Assembly: GCF_014639155.1 (NCBI RefSeq)
Contig: NZ_BMFT01000003.1
Span: 186,001-250,000 of the forward strand
Direction of reading: 5' to 3'
DNA length: 64,000 bases
Origin: Paenibacillus segetis
GTDB lineage: Bacteria; Bacillota; Bacilli; Paenibacillales; Paenibacillaceae
Made by a program: the position numbers and the translations under genes. This document shows positions 1-9,254 of this stretch, piece after piece. Position 1 is the first letter of the stretch, and every line of letters starts with the position of its first letter. Below the pieces are notes generated by a model. It saw nothing but the letters and a program-made list of their open reading frames with translations. It was not told the DNA's origin and did not search any database.

Positions 1-173
1 CCAGTTACACAGGTCGCCGAGGTTGAGGTAAAAAGAGCATCTACAAAAGGTAACGTCCCCCCATTAGTATGCGAAATAGGAAGCATCAATAAAAGTGCTC
101 CAGTCAGAATAATCGCCGCAAATCCTAACACTAACACGCGCGGCGGGGAAAGCTTGAACCATTTTGATATCAC
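1..173 (-). CDS. ktrB: KtrB/TrkH-family potassium uptake channel subunit (5' end only)
   Basis: Only the N-terminal 57 codons are in the window; the gene runs off the left edge. The protein starts as a short basic segment, then a hydrophobic helix (VLVLGFAAIILTGALLLMLP), then a pore-loop-like FVDALFTSTSATCVTG. In the KtrB/TrkH/HKT family this is the first selectivity-filter loop, where the Gly binds K+. The GTG start at 171-173 is chosen because a GATGAGGTG ribosome site sits just upstream. The family imports K+ with a cytoplasmic RCK subunit (KtrA), which is not visible here. The c-di-AMP riboswitch immediately upstream fits a K+ uptake role. KtrB and KtrD cannot be told apart from this fragment. 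Confidence 0.85.
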   Translation of the reverse strand, partial: MISKWFKLSPPRVLVLGFAAIILTGALLLMLPISHTNGGTLPFVDALFTSTSATCVT

Positions 174-231
174 ACGCTCACCTCATCACTGTAGTAAGAC
201 AAGAACAAGAAAAAAAGACACTGGAAATCCA

Positions 232-400
232 ATGCCTCTCGGTGTTTGGGCTCCTGCTGCAAAGGCCTACGAGGTTAGCTGACGGATTCGGACATGCACA
301 GTTGCCCTATTTATTTCATCACCGGATGTATAACCCAAGCGCTGAAATAAAATTCACCCCTAAAGACTGGTTCCCCCGTTTTCACACAGAAATTCGGCCA
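232..400 (-). promoter_or_regulatory. ydaO/yuaA-type cyclic di-AMP riboswitch
   Basis: Read on the minus strand, the leader of the ktrB-like gene carries the conserved ydaO blocks in order: GGGGGAACC, GGGGTGAAT, CCGAATCCGTCAGC, TAACCTCGTAGGCC and a downstream GAGAGG. GGCC at 396-399 can pair with GGCC at 264-267 as the closing P1 stem. In Firmicutes this class binds c-di-AMP and turns off K+ importers and wall hydrolases. Its position 60 nt ahead of the potassium channel start is exactly as expected. I did not find a clear intrinsic terminator between the aptamer and the start codon, so the expression platform is unresolved. Confidence 0.92.
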
Positions 401-693
401 TTCATATTTTCATTTATTTACATTTCATTTTCCCAAATGGATTATAATCTTTATTTTCCCCCTTCACAAAGCTTTATTTCCATGAAAAACATTGAAAAAA
501 GCTTAAAAGTACCGAAACAACGTTCAGGGTAATCCCTTATCCCAGCATTGCTAATCCTTACCGATGTTATTGCAGTTTTTCAATATTTCGTACACACTTC
601 TGGCGATTGTATTCGGCCTGTGTTATCTTTACTGTGATGAACATTGATCGAAATGTTGTAAATTTTCAAAAATTCATTCAAAGGGGTTTTACA
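401..693. other. AT-rich divergent intergenic region
   Basis: This stretch separates the riboswitch from the CPBP protease gene and must hold both divergent promoters. It is AT-rich and has no conserved reading frame or strong inverted repeat. An open frame that crosses the riboswitch on the plus strand lacks a ribosome site and is not credible as a gene. Confidence 0.5.
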
Positions 694-2421
694 ATGAAAG
701 CTGCTGTTAACCCAATCGGGCGCAATTTAAAAACGAGGACACTTTGGATATTAGCCGCTATTGGCCTCATTATATTTGTATATGTGCAAGTGCTTCCTAG
801 TATCTTGTCAGATACGCTTCAGGTGGAGCAATCCAAGAATGTCATCACAAAAGATCAGGCCAAGAATTCCGCAGCAAAATTTATGGAATCAACTTTAGGC
901 ATTTCTGGTGATATGGAAAAAGCATTAGTTACCTACGAGGCCCATTCTGAGATGTACGGTTATTTAACTAAAGAAAAACTAATGGAATCGTATTTGAAAT
1001 CGTACGGCGAGAAATTTCCACTTGAAATGTTCCGTGTTCGTTTTGAAAATCCAGATGCAGTTCACTCCGCAGTGACTGTGGACGTTCATTTAACAACAGG
1101 GCAAGTGGTCGGTTTTGAAAAGATTGGCTCGGCAGGAAATTCAACTAAAGATTTGATGCTATTAATAGGATCTGAATCAACCGAATCCCTACTGGCACGT
1201 GAAGGGAATTTGGGGCTAAATGAAAAGGATGCACTGGCTACTAAGTACTTGAAGGTATTTGGTTTCGACAGAAATAAGTTAGATCTTGTTTCAGAGGAAG
1301 ATGAGGTAGGCATCCGATATCAGTTTAAGGGCTATACATCAGGACAATCCCAAGGTTACCTAGATTTCCGTTTTGAATACGGGCAAGTATCCTCAATGGA
1401 ATCTTACTTTGATACACCCCAGGCTCATCTGAATTACGTGAAGGATCAGACACAAATTGCTTATTGGCTTACATTTGGAGGATATGCACTTCTAACCTTC
1501 GTGTTAGGTATTCTAGCTATTATTTTCAGCGTCAAAGCTCGCAGGCACTCCTCATTTAAGCGCGGAATATTTCTGTCTAGCTGTTACTTTGTTCTAACCA
1601 TGGTCGGAGCGATCAATATGCTTCCATACCTGCAAAAAGAGGGCGGAGAGCCATTAATCCTCCTCATCGGCTTTGTGGTACAGGGAGTATTATCATTGAT
1701 CATGGCCGCCTCTGTATATTTCTCTCTTGTTGGCGGTGATGGATTGTTACGGCAGAATGGCCATAATTTATGGGCTCGCGCTAAAGAGCCTGGTTATGGG
1801 CGACACATTTTGTCCTCCATGGCAAACGGTTACGCTTGGGCTTTCATTCTACTCGGTGTTCAGTCGATTATCTTTATTATCCTGGATCAAACGATCCACT
1901 TCTGGTCCACTACAGATGCTTCTCAATCACCGTACAACCTATTATATCCGTTACTGTTCCCACTACTCGCATGGGTTGCAGGTATCGGTGAAGAAGCTGT
2001 GTATCGCCTATTCGGGATCCCGATGGTAAAGAAAATGGTTCGCAGCACATTCTTGGCTAGTTTCATTACGACGATGATTTGGGCTTTAGGACACACTTTA
2101 TACCCAATCTACCCCGTCATTACACGGCCAATTGAATTATGTATTATCGGACTGTTATTCAGTTTCATCTTTCTGCGTTATGGTTACATCGCCGCGGTCT
2201 TCTCGCATGTTATCTTTGATAGCATTCTGATGGCATTGAGCCTTATGTTTATGGGAGGATCCATCAACTTGGCAGCAGGGGTGTTCTACATCATCCTCCC
2301 TGCCGTCGTTGCTTATGTGATCTATCTATTCAACCCACCAAGCAAAGAGCGCAAAGTACCCTTCACACAAAAAAGAGAGGAACCGCTGATCACGATTCCT
2401 CATCCCGAAGGGCGTTTATAA
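694..2421 (+). CDS. CPBP (CAAX-like) intramembrane metalloprotease family protein
   Basis: A 575-residue multi-pass membrane protein. It has an N-terminal helix, a long extracytoplasmic region (residues about 40-245) with repeats resembling PepSY-type folds, then several helices. The C-terminal CPBP/Abi core shows the diagnostic EExxxR motif (EEAVYR, E433-E434), a histidine in ALGHTLYP and another in FSHVIFD. These residues bind metal and catalyse peptide hydrolysis inside the membrane in this family. The ATG at 694 follows AAAGGGG and precedes a basic N-terminus plus signal-anchor; upstream in-frame starts have no ribosome site. The substrate is unknown. The 3' end overlaps the convergent uvrC by 32 bp. 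Confidence 0.85.
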   Translation: MKAAVNPIGRNLKTRTLWILAAIGLIIFVYVQVLPSILSDTLQVEQSKNVITKDQAKNSAAKFMESTLGISGDMEKALVTYEAHSEMYGYLTKEKLMESYLKSYGEKFPLEMFRVRFENPDAVHSAVTVDVHLTTGQVVGFEKIGSAGNSTKDLMLLIGSESTESLLAREGNLGLNEKDALATKYLKVFGFDRNKLDLVSEEDEVGIRYQFKGYTSGQSQGYLDFRFEYGQVSSMESYFDTPQAHLNYVKDQTQIAYWLTFGGYALLTFVLGILAIIFSVKARRHSSFKRGIFLSSCYFVLTMVGAINMLPYLQKEGGEPLILLIGFVVQGVLSLIMAASVYFSLVGGDGLLRQNGHNLWARAKEPGYGRHILSSMANGYAWAFILLGVQSIIFIILDQTIHFWSTTDASQSPYNLLYPLLFPLLAWVAGIGEEAVYRLFGIPMVKKMVRSTFLASFITTMIWALGHTLYPIYPVITRPIELCIIGLLFSFIFLRYGYIAAVFSHVIFDSILMALSLMFMGGSINLAAGVFYIILPAVVAYVIYLFNPPSKERKVPFTQKREEPLITIPHPEGRL

Positions 2422-4333
2422 TTTGATTGGCGAGCTTCTCGCCAATTGAGAGGGGCCGAAAGTCTTCGACTGAGGCCTCTTTTATTTTTTTGAGTGAGCC
2501 AAAATGTTTCAGCAAGAGCTTACGGCGCTTCTCACCAATTCCAGGAATGGAATCCAACCTAGAGGTCACCATCGACTTCGCACGCTGCTCACGGTGGAAT
2601 GAGATAGCAAAACGGTGCACCTCATCCTGTATTCTCTGCAGAAGATAGAATTCCTGACTGTCACGTGGAAGATGAACCGGCTCCGGTGGATCCCCCACCA
2701 TCAACTGCGCCGTCTTATGCTTCGCATCCTTCACAAGACCACAGACAGGGATGTACAATCCTAGCTCATTCTGCAACACATCTATTGCTGCTGAAATTTG
2801 GCCTTTCCCTCCATCTACAACAATGAGATCAGGCCTTACAAGATTGTCCTTAAGCACCCGTTCATACCTGCGACGAATAACCTCACGCATGGTCTCATAA
2901 TCGTCTGGTCCTTGAACGGTCTTCACTTTGTATTTACGGTATTCCTTCTTAGCTGGCTTCCCATCAATAAACACAATCATGGCCGATACTGGGTTCGTCC
3001 CTTGAATATTCGAGTTATCAAAAGCTTCAATCCTCGATACCGACTCTAGACCAATGCTGCGTCCCAGATTTTCCGCTGCCTTTGAAGTCCGCTCCTCATC
3101 CCGTTCGATTAGCTTAAATTTCTCGTCAAGTGAGACACGTGCGTTATCTTTGGCCATCTTCACCATCTGTCGTTTGAGTCCACGCTGTGGTACATGTACT
3201 TTTACACCCAACCACTGCTGCAGAGCGTCCGCTCCGCTCACAGGATCAAGCATTTCGCTTTCACCCTCACCCAAAGGAGGAATCCTATTACTCAGGCCCC
3301 CTGCGTCTTCCGCCGCTACTTCCGCTACAGGAACGGTTGACTCTTCATCCTCCGAGAGACCCTTTAGCTCCGGCAACAGAATTTCTTGGGGTAGTGCTGG
3401 GTTATCACTGTAATACTGCGTTACATACGACAGAAAATCACTATAAGCGTCCCCATAGAATGGGAAAACGGAGGCATGGCGTTCGATCATCTTACCTTGA
3501 CGCATATACAGAATCTGCACGCACATCCAGCCTTTATCGACGGCATAGCCGAACACATCGCGATCCTTGGCGTCTGACATCGTAATCTTCTGCTTTTCCA
3601 TCAGCGCATCAATGTTAATGATCTGATCTCGCAATTCCTTCGCCCGCTCAAAATATAAGTCCTCTGCCGCTTCTTGCATTTTTCGTTGTAATTCCTTCTT
3701 GATCTCCTCATGTCCACCACTCAGAAAAGAGTTAATCTCTTGCGTCATTTCTTCGTAGGTAGCCTGAGGCACCTCCTTCACGCACGGCGCCAGACACTGC
3801 CCCATATGGTAATATAAGCATACCTCTTTGGGCATGACATTACATTTGCGTAACGGGTACATGCGGTCCAAGAGCTTTTTCGTTTGCTGGGCTGCATAGC
3901 TGTTCGGATATGGGCCAAAATATTTAGCCTTATCCTTTAACAACCGCCGTGTGACTTCAAGCCGAGGATGTTTTTCGTTCGTTATTTTAATATAAGGAAA
4001 AGTTTTATCATCCTTCAACAGGACGTTATAGCGTGGATGATGGGTCTTGATCAGATTGCACTCCAGGATAAGTGCTTCCATGTTACTTCCCGTAACGATA
4101 TATTCGAAATCACGGATATGCGTAACAAGCCGCTGTGTTTTACCATCATGACTACCTGTGAAATACGAGCGAACCCGATTCTTAAGGACCTTAGCCTTGC
4201 CGACATAAATAATGGTTCCCTCTTTGTTCTTCATTAGGTAACAACCTGGAAGATCAGGCAGTAATGCCAGCTTATGGCGAATAGCTTCCATCGCTTTCTC
4301 TTGCTCATATAAATCTTGATCTATAGAATCCAT
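2390..4333 (-). CDS. uvrC: UvrABC excinuclease subunit C
   Basis: A 647-residue protein that makes both incisions around bulky DNA lesions with UvrA and UvrB. It has a GIY-YIG nuclease at residues about 25-100 ([16 protein letters not shown]), a [14 protein letters not shown] cysteine segment, a UvrB-binding UVR motif near 205-240, the RNase H-like UvrC core ([25 protein letters not shown]) and C-terminal helix-hairpin-helices ([18 protein letters not shown]). The ATG at 4333 is chosen because GGAGGAGG precedes it at good distance. An acidic, low-complexity insertion near residues 340-390 ([18 protein letters not shown]) makes it longer than the usual 600 or so. It lies downstream of trxA on the same strand, separated by a terminator. 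Confidence 0.97.
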   Translation of the reverse strand: MDSIDQDLYEQEKAMEAIRHKLALLPDLPGCYLMKNKEGTIIYVGKAKVLKNRVRSYFTGSHDGKTQRLVTHIRDFEYIVTGSNMEALILECNLIKTHHPRYNVLLKDDKTFPYIKITNEKHPRLEVTRRLLKDKAKYFGPYPNSYAAQQTKKLLDRMYPLRKCNVMPKEVCLYYHMGQCLAPCVKEVPQATYEEMTQEINSFLSGGHEEIKKELQRKMQEAAEDLYFERAKELRDQIINIDALMEKQKITMSDAKDRDVFGYAVDKGWMCVQILYMRQGKMIERHASVFPFYGDAYSDFLSYVTQYYSDNPALPQEILLPELKGLSEDEESTVPVAEVAAEDAGGLSNRIPPLGEGESEMLDPVSGADALQQWLGVKVHVPQRGLKRQMVKMAKDNARVSLDEKFKLIERDEERTSKAAENLGRSIGLESVSRIEAFDNSNIQGTNPVSAMIVFIDGKPAKKEYRKYKVKTVQGPDDYETMREVIRRRYERVLKDNLVRPDLIVVDGGKGQISAAIDVLQNELGLYIPVCGLVKDAKHKTAQLMVGDPPEPVHLPRDSQEFYLLQRIQDEVHRFAISFHREQRAKSMVTSRLDSIPGIGEKRRKLLLKHFGSLKKIKEASVEDFRPLSIGEKLANQIINALRDEES

Positions 4334-4382
4334 GCCCGCAAACCTCCTCCCCCGCATGGAAATATTCACTTCCGATATATAG

Positions 4383-4409
4383 AAAACGCCCCCGGACATG
4401 CCGGAGGCG
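4383..4409 (-). terminator. Intrinsic terminator after trxA
   Basis: On the minus strand CGCCTCCGG and CCGGGGGCG form a 9-bp GC-rich stem (one A·C mismatch) with a five-base loop followed by TTTTCT. It sits between the trxA stop and the uvrC start, so uvrC probably relies on its own promoter or readthrough. Confidence 0.8.
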
Positions 4410-4453
4410 TGGGAAAACAGCATAGCCTTACAACCAATGAGAAGCTATTTAGC

Positions 4454-4771
4454 TTATTGGTGTTTAGCAAGTATGCCTTTCAACGCTTCTTTGGAGTTCA
4501 ATCCAACAACCTTATCAACAGGTTGACCATCTTTGAAGAAGATCAGTGTTGGAATACTCATAACGCCAAAGCGGGAAGCCGATTCCGGATTCTCGTCCAC
4601 ATTCACTTTTGCTATTTTGACCGAATCTCCTACGTCTGAAGCCAGTTCTTCAAGAATTGGAGCTATCATCTTACAAGGACCGCACCAAGGCGCCCAGAAA
4701 TCAACAAGCACCATGCCTTGCCCTTCGACTTCACTATTGAAGGATTGATCGGATACGTTAACTATTGCCAT
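4454..4771 (-). CDS. trxA: Thioredoxin
   Basis: A 105-residue cytoplasmic thioredoxin of normal length. The redox site WCGPC has cysteines at residues 30 and 33, preceded by VLVDFWAPW; the cis-Pro loop is MSIPTL. It reduces protein disulfides, including those of ribonucleotide reductase and peroxidases, and is recharged by thioredoxin reductase (not in this window). The start has a strong AGGAGGAG ribosome site. It is preceded by an extended -10 promoter and a perfect palindrome at the presumed transcription start (see separate entry), and followed by a terminator, so it looks monocistronic. Confidence 0.98.
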   Translation of the reverse strand: MAIVNVSDQSFNSEVEGQGMVLVDFWAPWCGPCKMIAPILEELASDVGDSVKIAKVNVDENPESASRFGVMSIPTLIFFKDGQPVDKVVGLNSKEALKGILAKHQ

Positions 4772-4862
4772 AATAAAATCTCCTCCTTATATGTTTGTTT
4801 TGTCATGTTTGCACATCATCCTCAGAACAAACACAATTTGTATCAATACGAAATGATGAAAT

Positions 4863-4895
4863 CACCTTAATTAAGGTGTCTTGTCAATTATACCA
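4863..4895 (-). promoter_or_regulatory. trxA promoter (extended -10) with a 16-bp perfect palindrome at +1
   Basis: On the minus strand TGGTATAAT (4887-4895) is an extended -10 element. About seven bases downstream begins the perfect palindrome CACCTTAATTAAGGTG (4863-4878), placed where an operator would block the start of transcription. I do not recognise the binding protein. The -35 region is poor, which fits an extended -10 promoter. Confidence 0.5.
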
Positions 4896-5041
4896 CATTT
4901 ATTTTGTGAATGGGAAATCACTGATACAGCGCCTTCTTTACAAAATAAAGGAGAATTGGTTATACTAATGATAACCTAAAAACGCTTTGTCTATGACTTA
5001 TTTCATTGACGGTTATCATTTGACCGAGGAGGCTACGCAAG

Positions 5042-5197
5042 ATGGACGCAAATCCGCATGCCAACGACCCTAGAGCGCATATCAACGAAGAGCCACGCAA
5101 CGATTTATTTGATTTAATGAACGGATTTTTCGGTATGTTTACGCTTATGGCCGTTATTTTCTTTGGAATGGTCATCATCAAATTTATTGCCGGTTAA
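5042..5197 (+). CDS. Small single-pass membrane protein (51 aa)
   Basis: A short gene with an excellent ribosome site (CCGAGGAGG, 9 bases before ATG). The 51-residue product has a polar, Asn/Asp/Arg-rich N-terminal 20 residues, then one hydrophobic helix (GFFGMFTLMAVIFFGMVIIK) ending FIAG. It resembles small Bacillus membrane proteins of the YqzM type in size and topology, but I cannot confirm membership. It is followed at once by a terminator, so it is a self-contained unit. The function is unknown. Confidence 0.75.
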   Translation: MDANPHANDPRAHINEEPRNDLFDLMNGFFGMFTLMAVIFFGMVIIKFIAG

Positions 5198-5211
5198 TCG
5201 GGCAATACGAC

Positions 5212-5246
5212 AAAAGCCGTTTCTCCACAAAGAGAATCCGGCTTTT
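5212..5246. terminator. Bidirectional terminator between the 51-aa gene and dnaI
   Basis: AAAAGCCG and CGGCTTTT arms, with an inner TCTC/GAGA pairing, form a stem with A-tract and T-tract on either side. It serves the plus-strand small gene and the convergent dnaI. Confidence 0.85.
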
Positions 5247-5254
5247 TTGTGTTA

Positions 5255-6205
5255 TTATTGACCTCGCTTGTTACTCCCATTAACAGGTACAACATCCACG
5301 AACGGTGCAATTCGATCCATCAATCGTTGGCCTTTATGCTGCTCTTCCCCATCCTTATTCGTAAAACCAAGATGCTTCTCCAGCGCTACTAGCGAATGAT
5401 TCGACGTGTAAAAGGTCGGCTTACGATTCATTCTATAATTGAGAATAGAACCCATAATATGATCACGTACCCAAGGATTCAAATTTTCAGCTCCAACGTC
5501 ATCAAAAATGAGTAAATCAGCCTGTTTCATAATTTCGACTGTTTCCTTCAATTTCTGATTATCCAGCATCATCGACTTTAAATCTTCTACAAATTCTGGC
5601 ATGTATACAATCACACCGGAATACCCTGACTTCGCTAACTCATGTAGCAAATAACACATCAGAAAGGTCTTCCCGGTTCCGAAATGCCCCACAAGGTACA
5701 GACCTCGAGTTTTCAGTCCACTTTCCTTTGTCTCATTAATATATTTAATAACCTGCGTAACCGCCGGTGCTCGTTCACGATCCTTCAACATGATCTCTAC
5801 TTCGTTGTAACCTTCCTCAAGCGCACGCTCATCTACATAGAAGCTATGTATTCGCTTCTTCACCGAGAGCTCCGTTTGTCTCTGAATCTGCTTATCACAA
5901 GGCACCTGCCGATCAATCAATTGAGGTTTTCCCCCGACCGTTTCGACAGTCAGCTTCGTATAATGTCCCGGGAAATCATTAGGGCAGTTATCCAATCCTG
6001 GACAATTGCTGCAATGGCGATTGTTGTTCACATACTGATACAGCTTAGCCATATTAAGGCTCAACTGTTCATCGGATAGCTCTGGATGAGCTGAACGAAG
6101 CTGAAGCACGAGCGGTGAATTCATGAGTTCCGCGGTAAGCTCCTCAGAGCGTCGCCGGAGCTGTGGATTCTTCATTTGCGATAACAATTGTCCGAGTGAT
6201 TCCAT
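5255..6205 (-). CDS. dnaI: Primosomal protein DnaI (replicative helicase loader)
   Basis: A 316-residue AAA+ ATPase that loads the DnaC helicase hexamer at oriC and restarted forks in Bacillus-type systems. The N-terminal half has a zinc-site cluster (cysteines 65, 68, 74 in CSNCPGLDNC, and C103) known in DnaI to bind the helicase. The C-terminal half has Walker A GHFGTGKT (173-180), Walker B LLIFDD (231-236) and a sensor region (FYTSNHS). It lies directly downstream of dnaB on the same strand, about 50 bp apart, and the pair is a normal Bacillus-type operon. Confidence 0.96.
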   Translation of the reverse strand: MESLGQLLSQMKNPQLRRRSEELTAELMNSPLVLQLRSAHPELSDEQLSLNMAKLYQYVNNNRHCSNCPGLDNCPNDFPGHYTKLTVETVGGKPQLIDRQVPCDKQIQRQTELSVKKRIHSFYVDERALEEGYNEVEIMLKDRERAPAVTQVIKYINETKESGLKTRGLYLVGHFGTGKTFLMCYLLHELAKSGYSGVIVYMPEFVEDLKSMMLDNQKLKETVEIMKQADLLIFDDVGAENLNPWVRDHIMGSILNYRMNRKPTFYTSNHSLVALEKHLGFTNKDGEEQHKGQRLMDRIAPFVDVVPVNGSNKRGQ

Positions 6206-6256
6206 CGACTATTTTCACTCTCCTTTGTTCAATAGATGTAAAGATAGCGTTTAGAA

Positions 6257-7789
6257 TTAAACGCCTTTGTTCTTGTTAGCTTGTGTCCGTTCAGCCAGCT
6301 TAAGCATTTCAGCGAAATCTTCATCAGATACACTCTGTTCTCCGCTCGTTCTCTCCACAATGGGAATCTCTGGTTTCGGCTTCGCCCCGCGAGTATTATA
6401 TGTGCGCCCGCGTCCCGAGCCAGTCGTTGAACCCGAAGATGTCCCTGCACTCTTATCCTTCACTTTTGACTGATCACGAATATATTGAACCGCCTTCTCA
6501 TACGTGTTTACTTGTTTCAACAACATATTCGAAGCGATAGCATCCACAAAATTACGATTGATTCGCTGTTCACCACCAGAGGTCAACAAACTCATCAAGT
6601 AATGGATCAATACGTTGATAACTTCACCAGGCAGCTTATAATTCAAATCAATCTTCTCAAAAATATCGAGTAAATTGTCCGGCACCGATCCTGGAAAAAA
6701 CGTCTTTAGGAGCCTAGTATACGGCTCATTACGCAACATCATATTGTATTGATGAATATCGCATTTACTTAAGAATTGCGGAGGTACTTCTACATAGAAT
6801 TCCATTTGAACTGCGATTTCTTCTTCAAGGAGATCAGCAGATTCTTTCTCCTCTTCACGCATTGAGACCACTTTCTTGTATGCAACTTCACGTTCTTCCT
6901 TACGCCGTTTACCTTGGCGGAACTGCAAATTCGCTATATGCTGCAATTTATCCAACAATAGCCCACCATCTGCATCAAACACACCGTCTTCATCCAGAAG
7001 TCGGCACAAATCCTGCACACTCAAATCATATTTGCGCGCCACGTAATTTGCAACACCCATACCTTCAGGATTAAATCTAAGCCCCTCCACAAAGGAACGA
7101 TTGACGGATTCCCGAGGAAACCGCAGAATAATGTCCGCGTAATTTAACGCATCCTCTTCACTTATTGCCACATGACCACCTCTTGCGGTGGTTGCGGAAG
7201 TTTCGGCGATGGCTTGCTCTAGCTCATAATCAATCGTGTGCGTGTTCAGTTCAAAAATATCGTAAAACGGAATAGATATATTTTCTTTATTATAGGTAAG
7301 AACGGACCATTCATCCGGTTCCTTATTAAACAACTTTTCTCGTAGTTCCAGCACCGCAAATTTCCCAATTTTATCCCGTAGCAATAACGTCAGGTGTTGA
7401 GTTCTAAAGAACTCTGCAGGGGATAACGGGGATTGTAGTTCATACTCATACATATAATCATCACTATCAGGCATGTACAGACGACTAGTTTGCAATAGAC
7501 CAACTGCCTCAAGTTTCGAGGTCTGCTCGATTAGGAACTTCCGCCCCTTCTCACTAGGCTCAAGTCCCAGTGTCAGGAAAAGCCCCCGTTGCTGCTCTAT
7601 AGCAGAGTATCCAACCTGTTCCAATGGAACTTGCTGAGAGAGAAGTTGATAGAGTCCTAGGGCAAAAGCTCCGACCATAGGCTGATAGATTAGCGTAAGC
7701 ATCTTCCCGTCTACACCACTAAGGCTGAAGTCACGGTATACGCAATAATGATGATTTTCGGTAAAATGATGCAAATTATTCATGCGCAC
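6257..7789 (-). CDS. dnaB: Replication initiation and membrane attachment protein DnaB (Bacillus type)
   Basis: A 510-residue protein of the Gram-positive DnaB/DnaD superfamily. It acts with DnaD and DnaI to open the origin and load the helicase; it is not the E. coli DnaB helicase. The N-terminal winged-helix part (residues 1-150) and central DDBH-type helical domains are recognisable by composition and order. The C-terminal tail is polar and low-complexity (SAGTSSGSTTGSGRGRTYN). The GTG at 7789 is preferred over the ATG two codons later because AAGGAG lies 10 bases ahead. It heads a dnaB-dnaI operon. Confidence 0.92.
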   Translation of the reverse strand: MRMNNLHHFTENHHYCVYRDFSLSGVDGKMLTLIYQPMVGAFALGLYQLLSQQVPLEQVGYSAIEQQRGLFLTLGLEPSEKGRKFLIEQTSKLEAVGLLQTSRLYMPDSDDYMYEYELQSPLSPAEFFRTQHLTLLLRDKIGKFAVLELREKLFNKEPDEWSVLTYNKENISIPFYDIFELNTHTIDYELEQAIAETSATTARGGHVAISEEDALNYADIILRFPRESVNRSFVEGLRFNPEGMGVANYVARKYDLSVQDLCRLLDEDGVFDADGGLLLDKLQHIANLQFRQGKRRKEEREVAYKKVVSMREEEKESADLLEEEIAVQMEFYVEVPPQFLSKCDIHQYNMMLRNEPYTRLLKTFFPGSVPDNLLDIFEKIDLNYKLPGEVINVLIHYLMSLLTSGGEQRINRNFVDAIASNMLLKQVNTYEKAVQYIRDQSKVKDKSAGTSSGSTTGSGRGRTYNTRGAKPKPEIPIVERTSGEQSVSDEDFAEMLKLAERTQANKNKGV

Positions 7790-7880
7790 CTATGAAACAC
7801 TCCTTCATATCACTTACAGTGAGACTTTCTCCATTCTACCACAAAAAGACCTAAGCTTAGTCGTAAAATCATGGCATTTC

Positions 7881-9083
7881 TTATCCGCCGCAAAGCTCAC
7901 GGTAGGTCTCCTCAACAAATGAAAAATAAGGTGACGGGGGAAAAGTCTTCATGATTGCATACACTTCAGCTATGAGTCTCCGTGCACGATCATACTCTCC
8001 TTGCTTAGCATAAATGCTAGCAATGTAGGCTCCGGCAGAATGGATAGAAGATTTATCCGCCGGATGATGAGCCGAAGCAGGCATGCTCACTTGTGATAAT
8101 ACTTCAAGCACCTTCGTATAATGACCTAAGCCATAGTAAGCGATTCCTTTTTGCAAAAGCCAATATCCCTTGTGCTCACCATTCTCAAATTCGGAGTGTC
8201 GCTGGATCGAATCCAACGCCTCAGCATATCGTTCTTTCCAATTCATACCTCTTACTTCGGCCAATTCTATCAATTCCAGCGACAGAGAATCCTCCGTAAA
8301 CTGGGAAAACTGCCGTGCCTTGGACAAATACTGTTGAAAACTCACCTCATCGTCTACGATTTGACTATTACCTGCTAACATCCTATAAAAGTGGTCGGTC
8401 AAAAAGTATACCTTCTCCTCTTGTGACAAAGAAATAGCTGCTAAAAGGGCATTCATACTTTCCTCATAATATCCAATGGCAGACAAAGAAGCCGCTTCAG
8501 CATAATAAAGGTTTAGCTCGAACAAGATATCTCTACTCGATTGTTTGTCCTTATATTGTCGCCAAACATCACGGATCAAATCAAGCGAAGCCCCATATTG
8601 TGATTTTGTGAACAACAAGGCATACATGATATATCTAGCCTTGGCTGCCTCAACATATAAACCAAAGTGATCGTAAATCTCCACAGCCTTATCTACTGCT
8701 TTCCCGCCGTTTGCGTTCACTGTATGGAAGCAAGCCTCGGAGTAAAACTCCATAAGACGTGCAACGTCCAGAATTAGAGGAAGTTTCGCGTCTAATAAAG
8801 GTTCAACTATTGATATCACTTCTACATATTCTTTTCGTTTGACGTGACCCTCTACTTCTCTAAGCAGCGACCCTATCTCCGCAGATCCATCCTCTTCTAA
8901 CAATTGACTGACTTCTAGCCCCAATTGCTGAGCTAAGTATTGTAGACTCCCTATCGAAGGCTGAGCTTTGCCATTCTCAATTTGACTGAGCATACTCTTC
9001 GTTATATGTTCACCCGCTAACTGCGATTGTGTCATGCCCTTCGATAGACGCAGTTGTCTGATCTTTTCTCCAATTGTTGACAT
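7881..9083 (-). CDS. XRE-family transcriptional regulator with C-terminal TPR-like repeats
   Basis: A 400-residue protein. Residues 5-62 are a Cro/C1 helix-turn-helix (IGEKIRQLRLSKGMTQSQLA ... SMLSQIENGKAQPS). The rest is helical and TPR-like (for example WLLQKGIAYYGLGHYTKVLEVL). This architecture matches Rgg/PlcR/PrgX-like and other RRNPP-style regulators, whose repeats bind short peptides, but no peptide gene is evident next to it, so peptide control is only a possibility. It is divergent from an MFS exporter with a 23-bp palindrome between them, which makes the exporter the most likely target. Confidence 0.88.
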   Translation of the reverse strand: MSTIGEKIRQLRLSKGMTQSQLAGEHITKSMLSQIENGKAQPSIGSLQYLAQQLGLEVSQLLEEDGSAEIGSLLREVEGHVKRKEYVEVISIVEPLLDAKLPLILDVARLMEFYSEACFHTVNANGGKAVDKAVEIYDHFGLYVEAAKARYIMYALLFTKSQYGASLDLIRDVWRQYKDKQSSRDILFELNLYYAEAASLSAIGYYEESMNALLAAISLSQEEKVYFLTDHFYRMLAGNSQIVDDEVSFQQYLSKARQFSQFTEDSLSLELIELAEVRGMNWKERYAEALDSIQRHSEFENGEHKGYWLLQKGIAYYGLGHYTKVLEVLSQVSMPASAHHPADKSSIHSAGAYIASIYAKQGEYDRARRLIAEVYAIMKTFPPSPYFSFVEETYRELCGG

Positions 9084-9210
9084 ATATTCAACCTCATTAG
9101 ATTCGTTTTATCCAGTATAACTTAACTTGAAGCTACATAAAAGTATTCAAAAATGATTTTGTTAAATAAAATTAAACTTTTATTGTAATTTGATTAATTA
9201 TACCTTAATA

Positions 9211-9233
9211 TAAGTTTAATTAAATTAAACTTA
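9211..9233. promoter_or_regulatory. 23-bp perfect palindrome, candidate operator of the XRE regulator
   Basis: Arms TAAGTTTAATT and AATTAAACTTA flank a single central A, a perfect inverted repeat 21 bp before the exporter start. A half-site resembling AATTAAACTT recurs near 9170-9179. The position between a regulator and its divergent transporter suggests an operator; binding is inferred, not shown. Confidence 0.6.
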
Positions 9234-9254
9234 ACTCTGAGAGGTAGGAGAAAT

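Noticed and set aside
164..532. 122-codon plus-strand open frame at the left end
   Set aside because: It lies across the c-di-AMP riboswitch on the opposite strand, has no ribosome site, and its composition is that of structured RNA read backwards.
607..693. Longer N-terminus for the CPBP protease
   Set aside because: Upstream starts lack a ribosome site and would bury the signal-anchor; the ATG at 694 has AAAGGGG.
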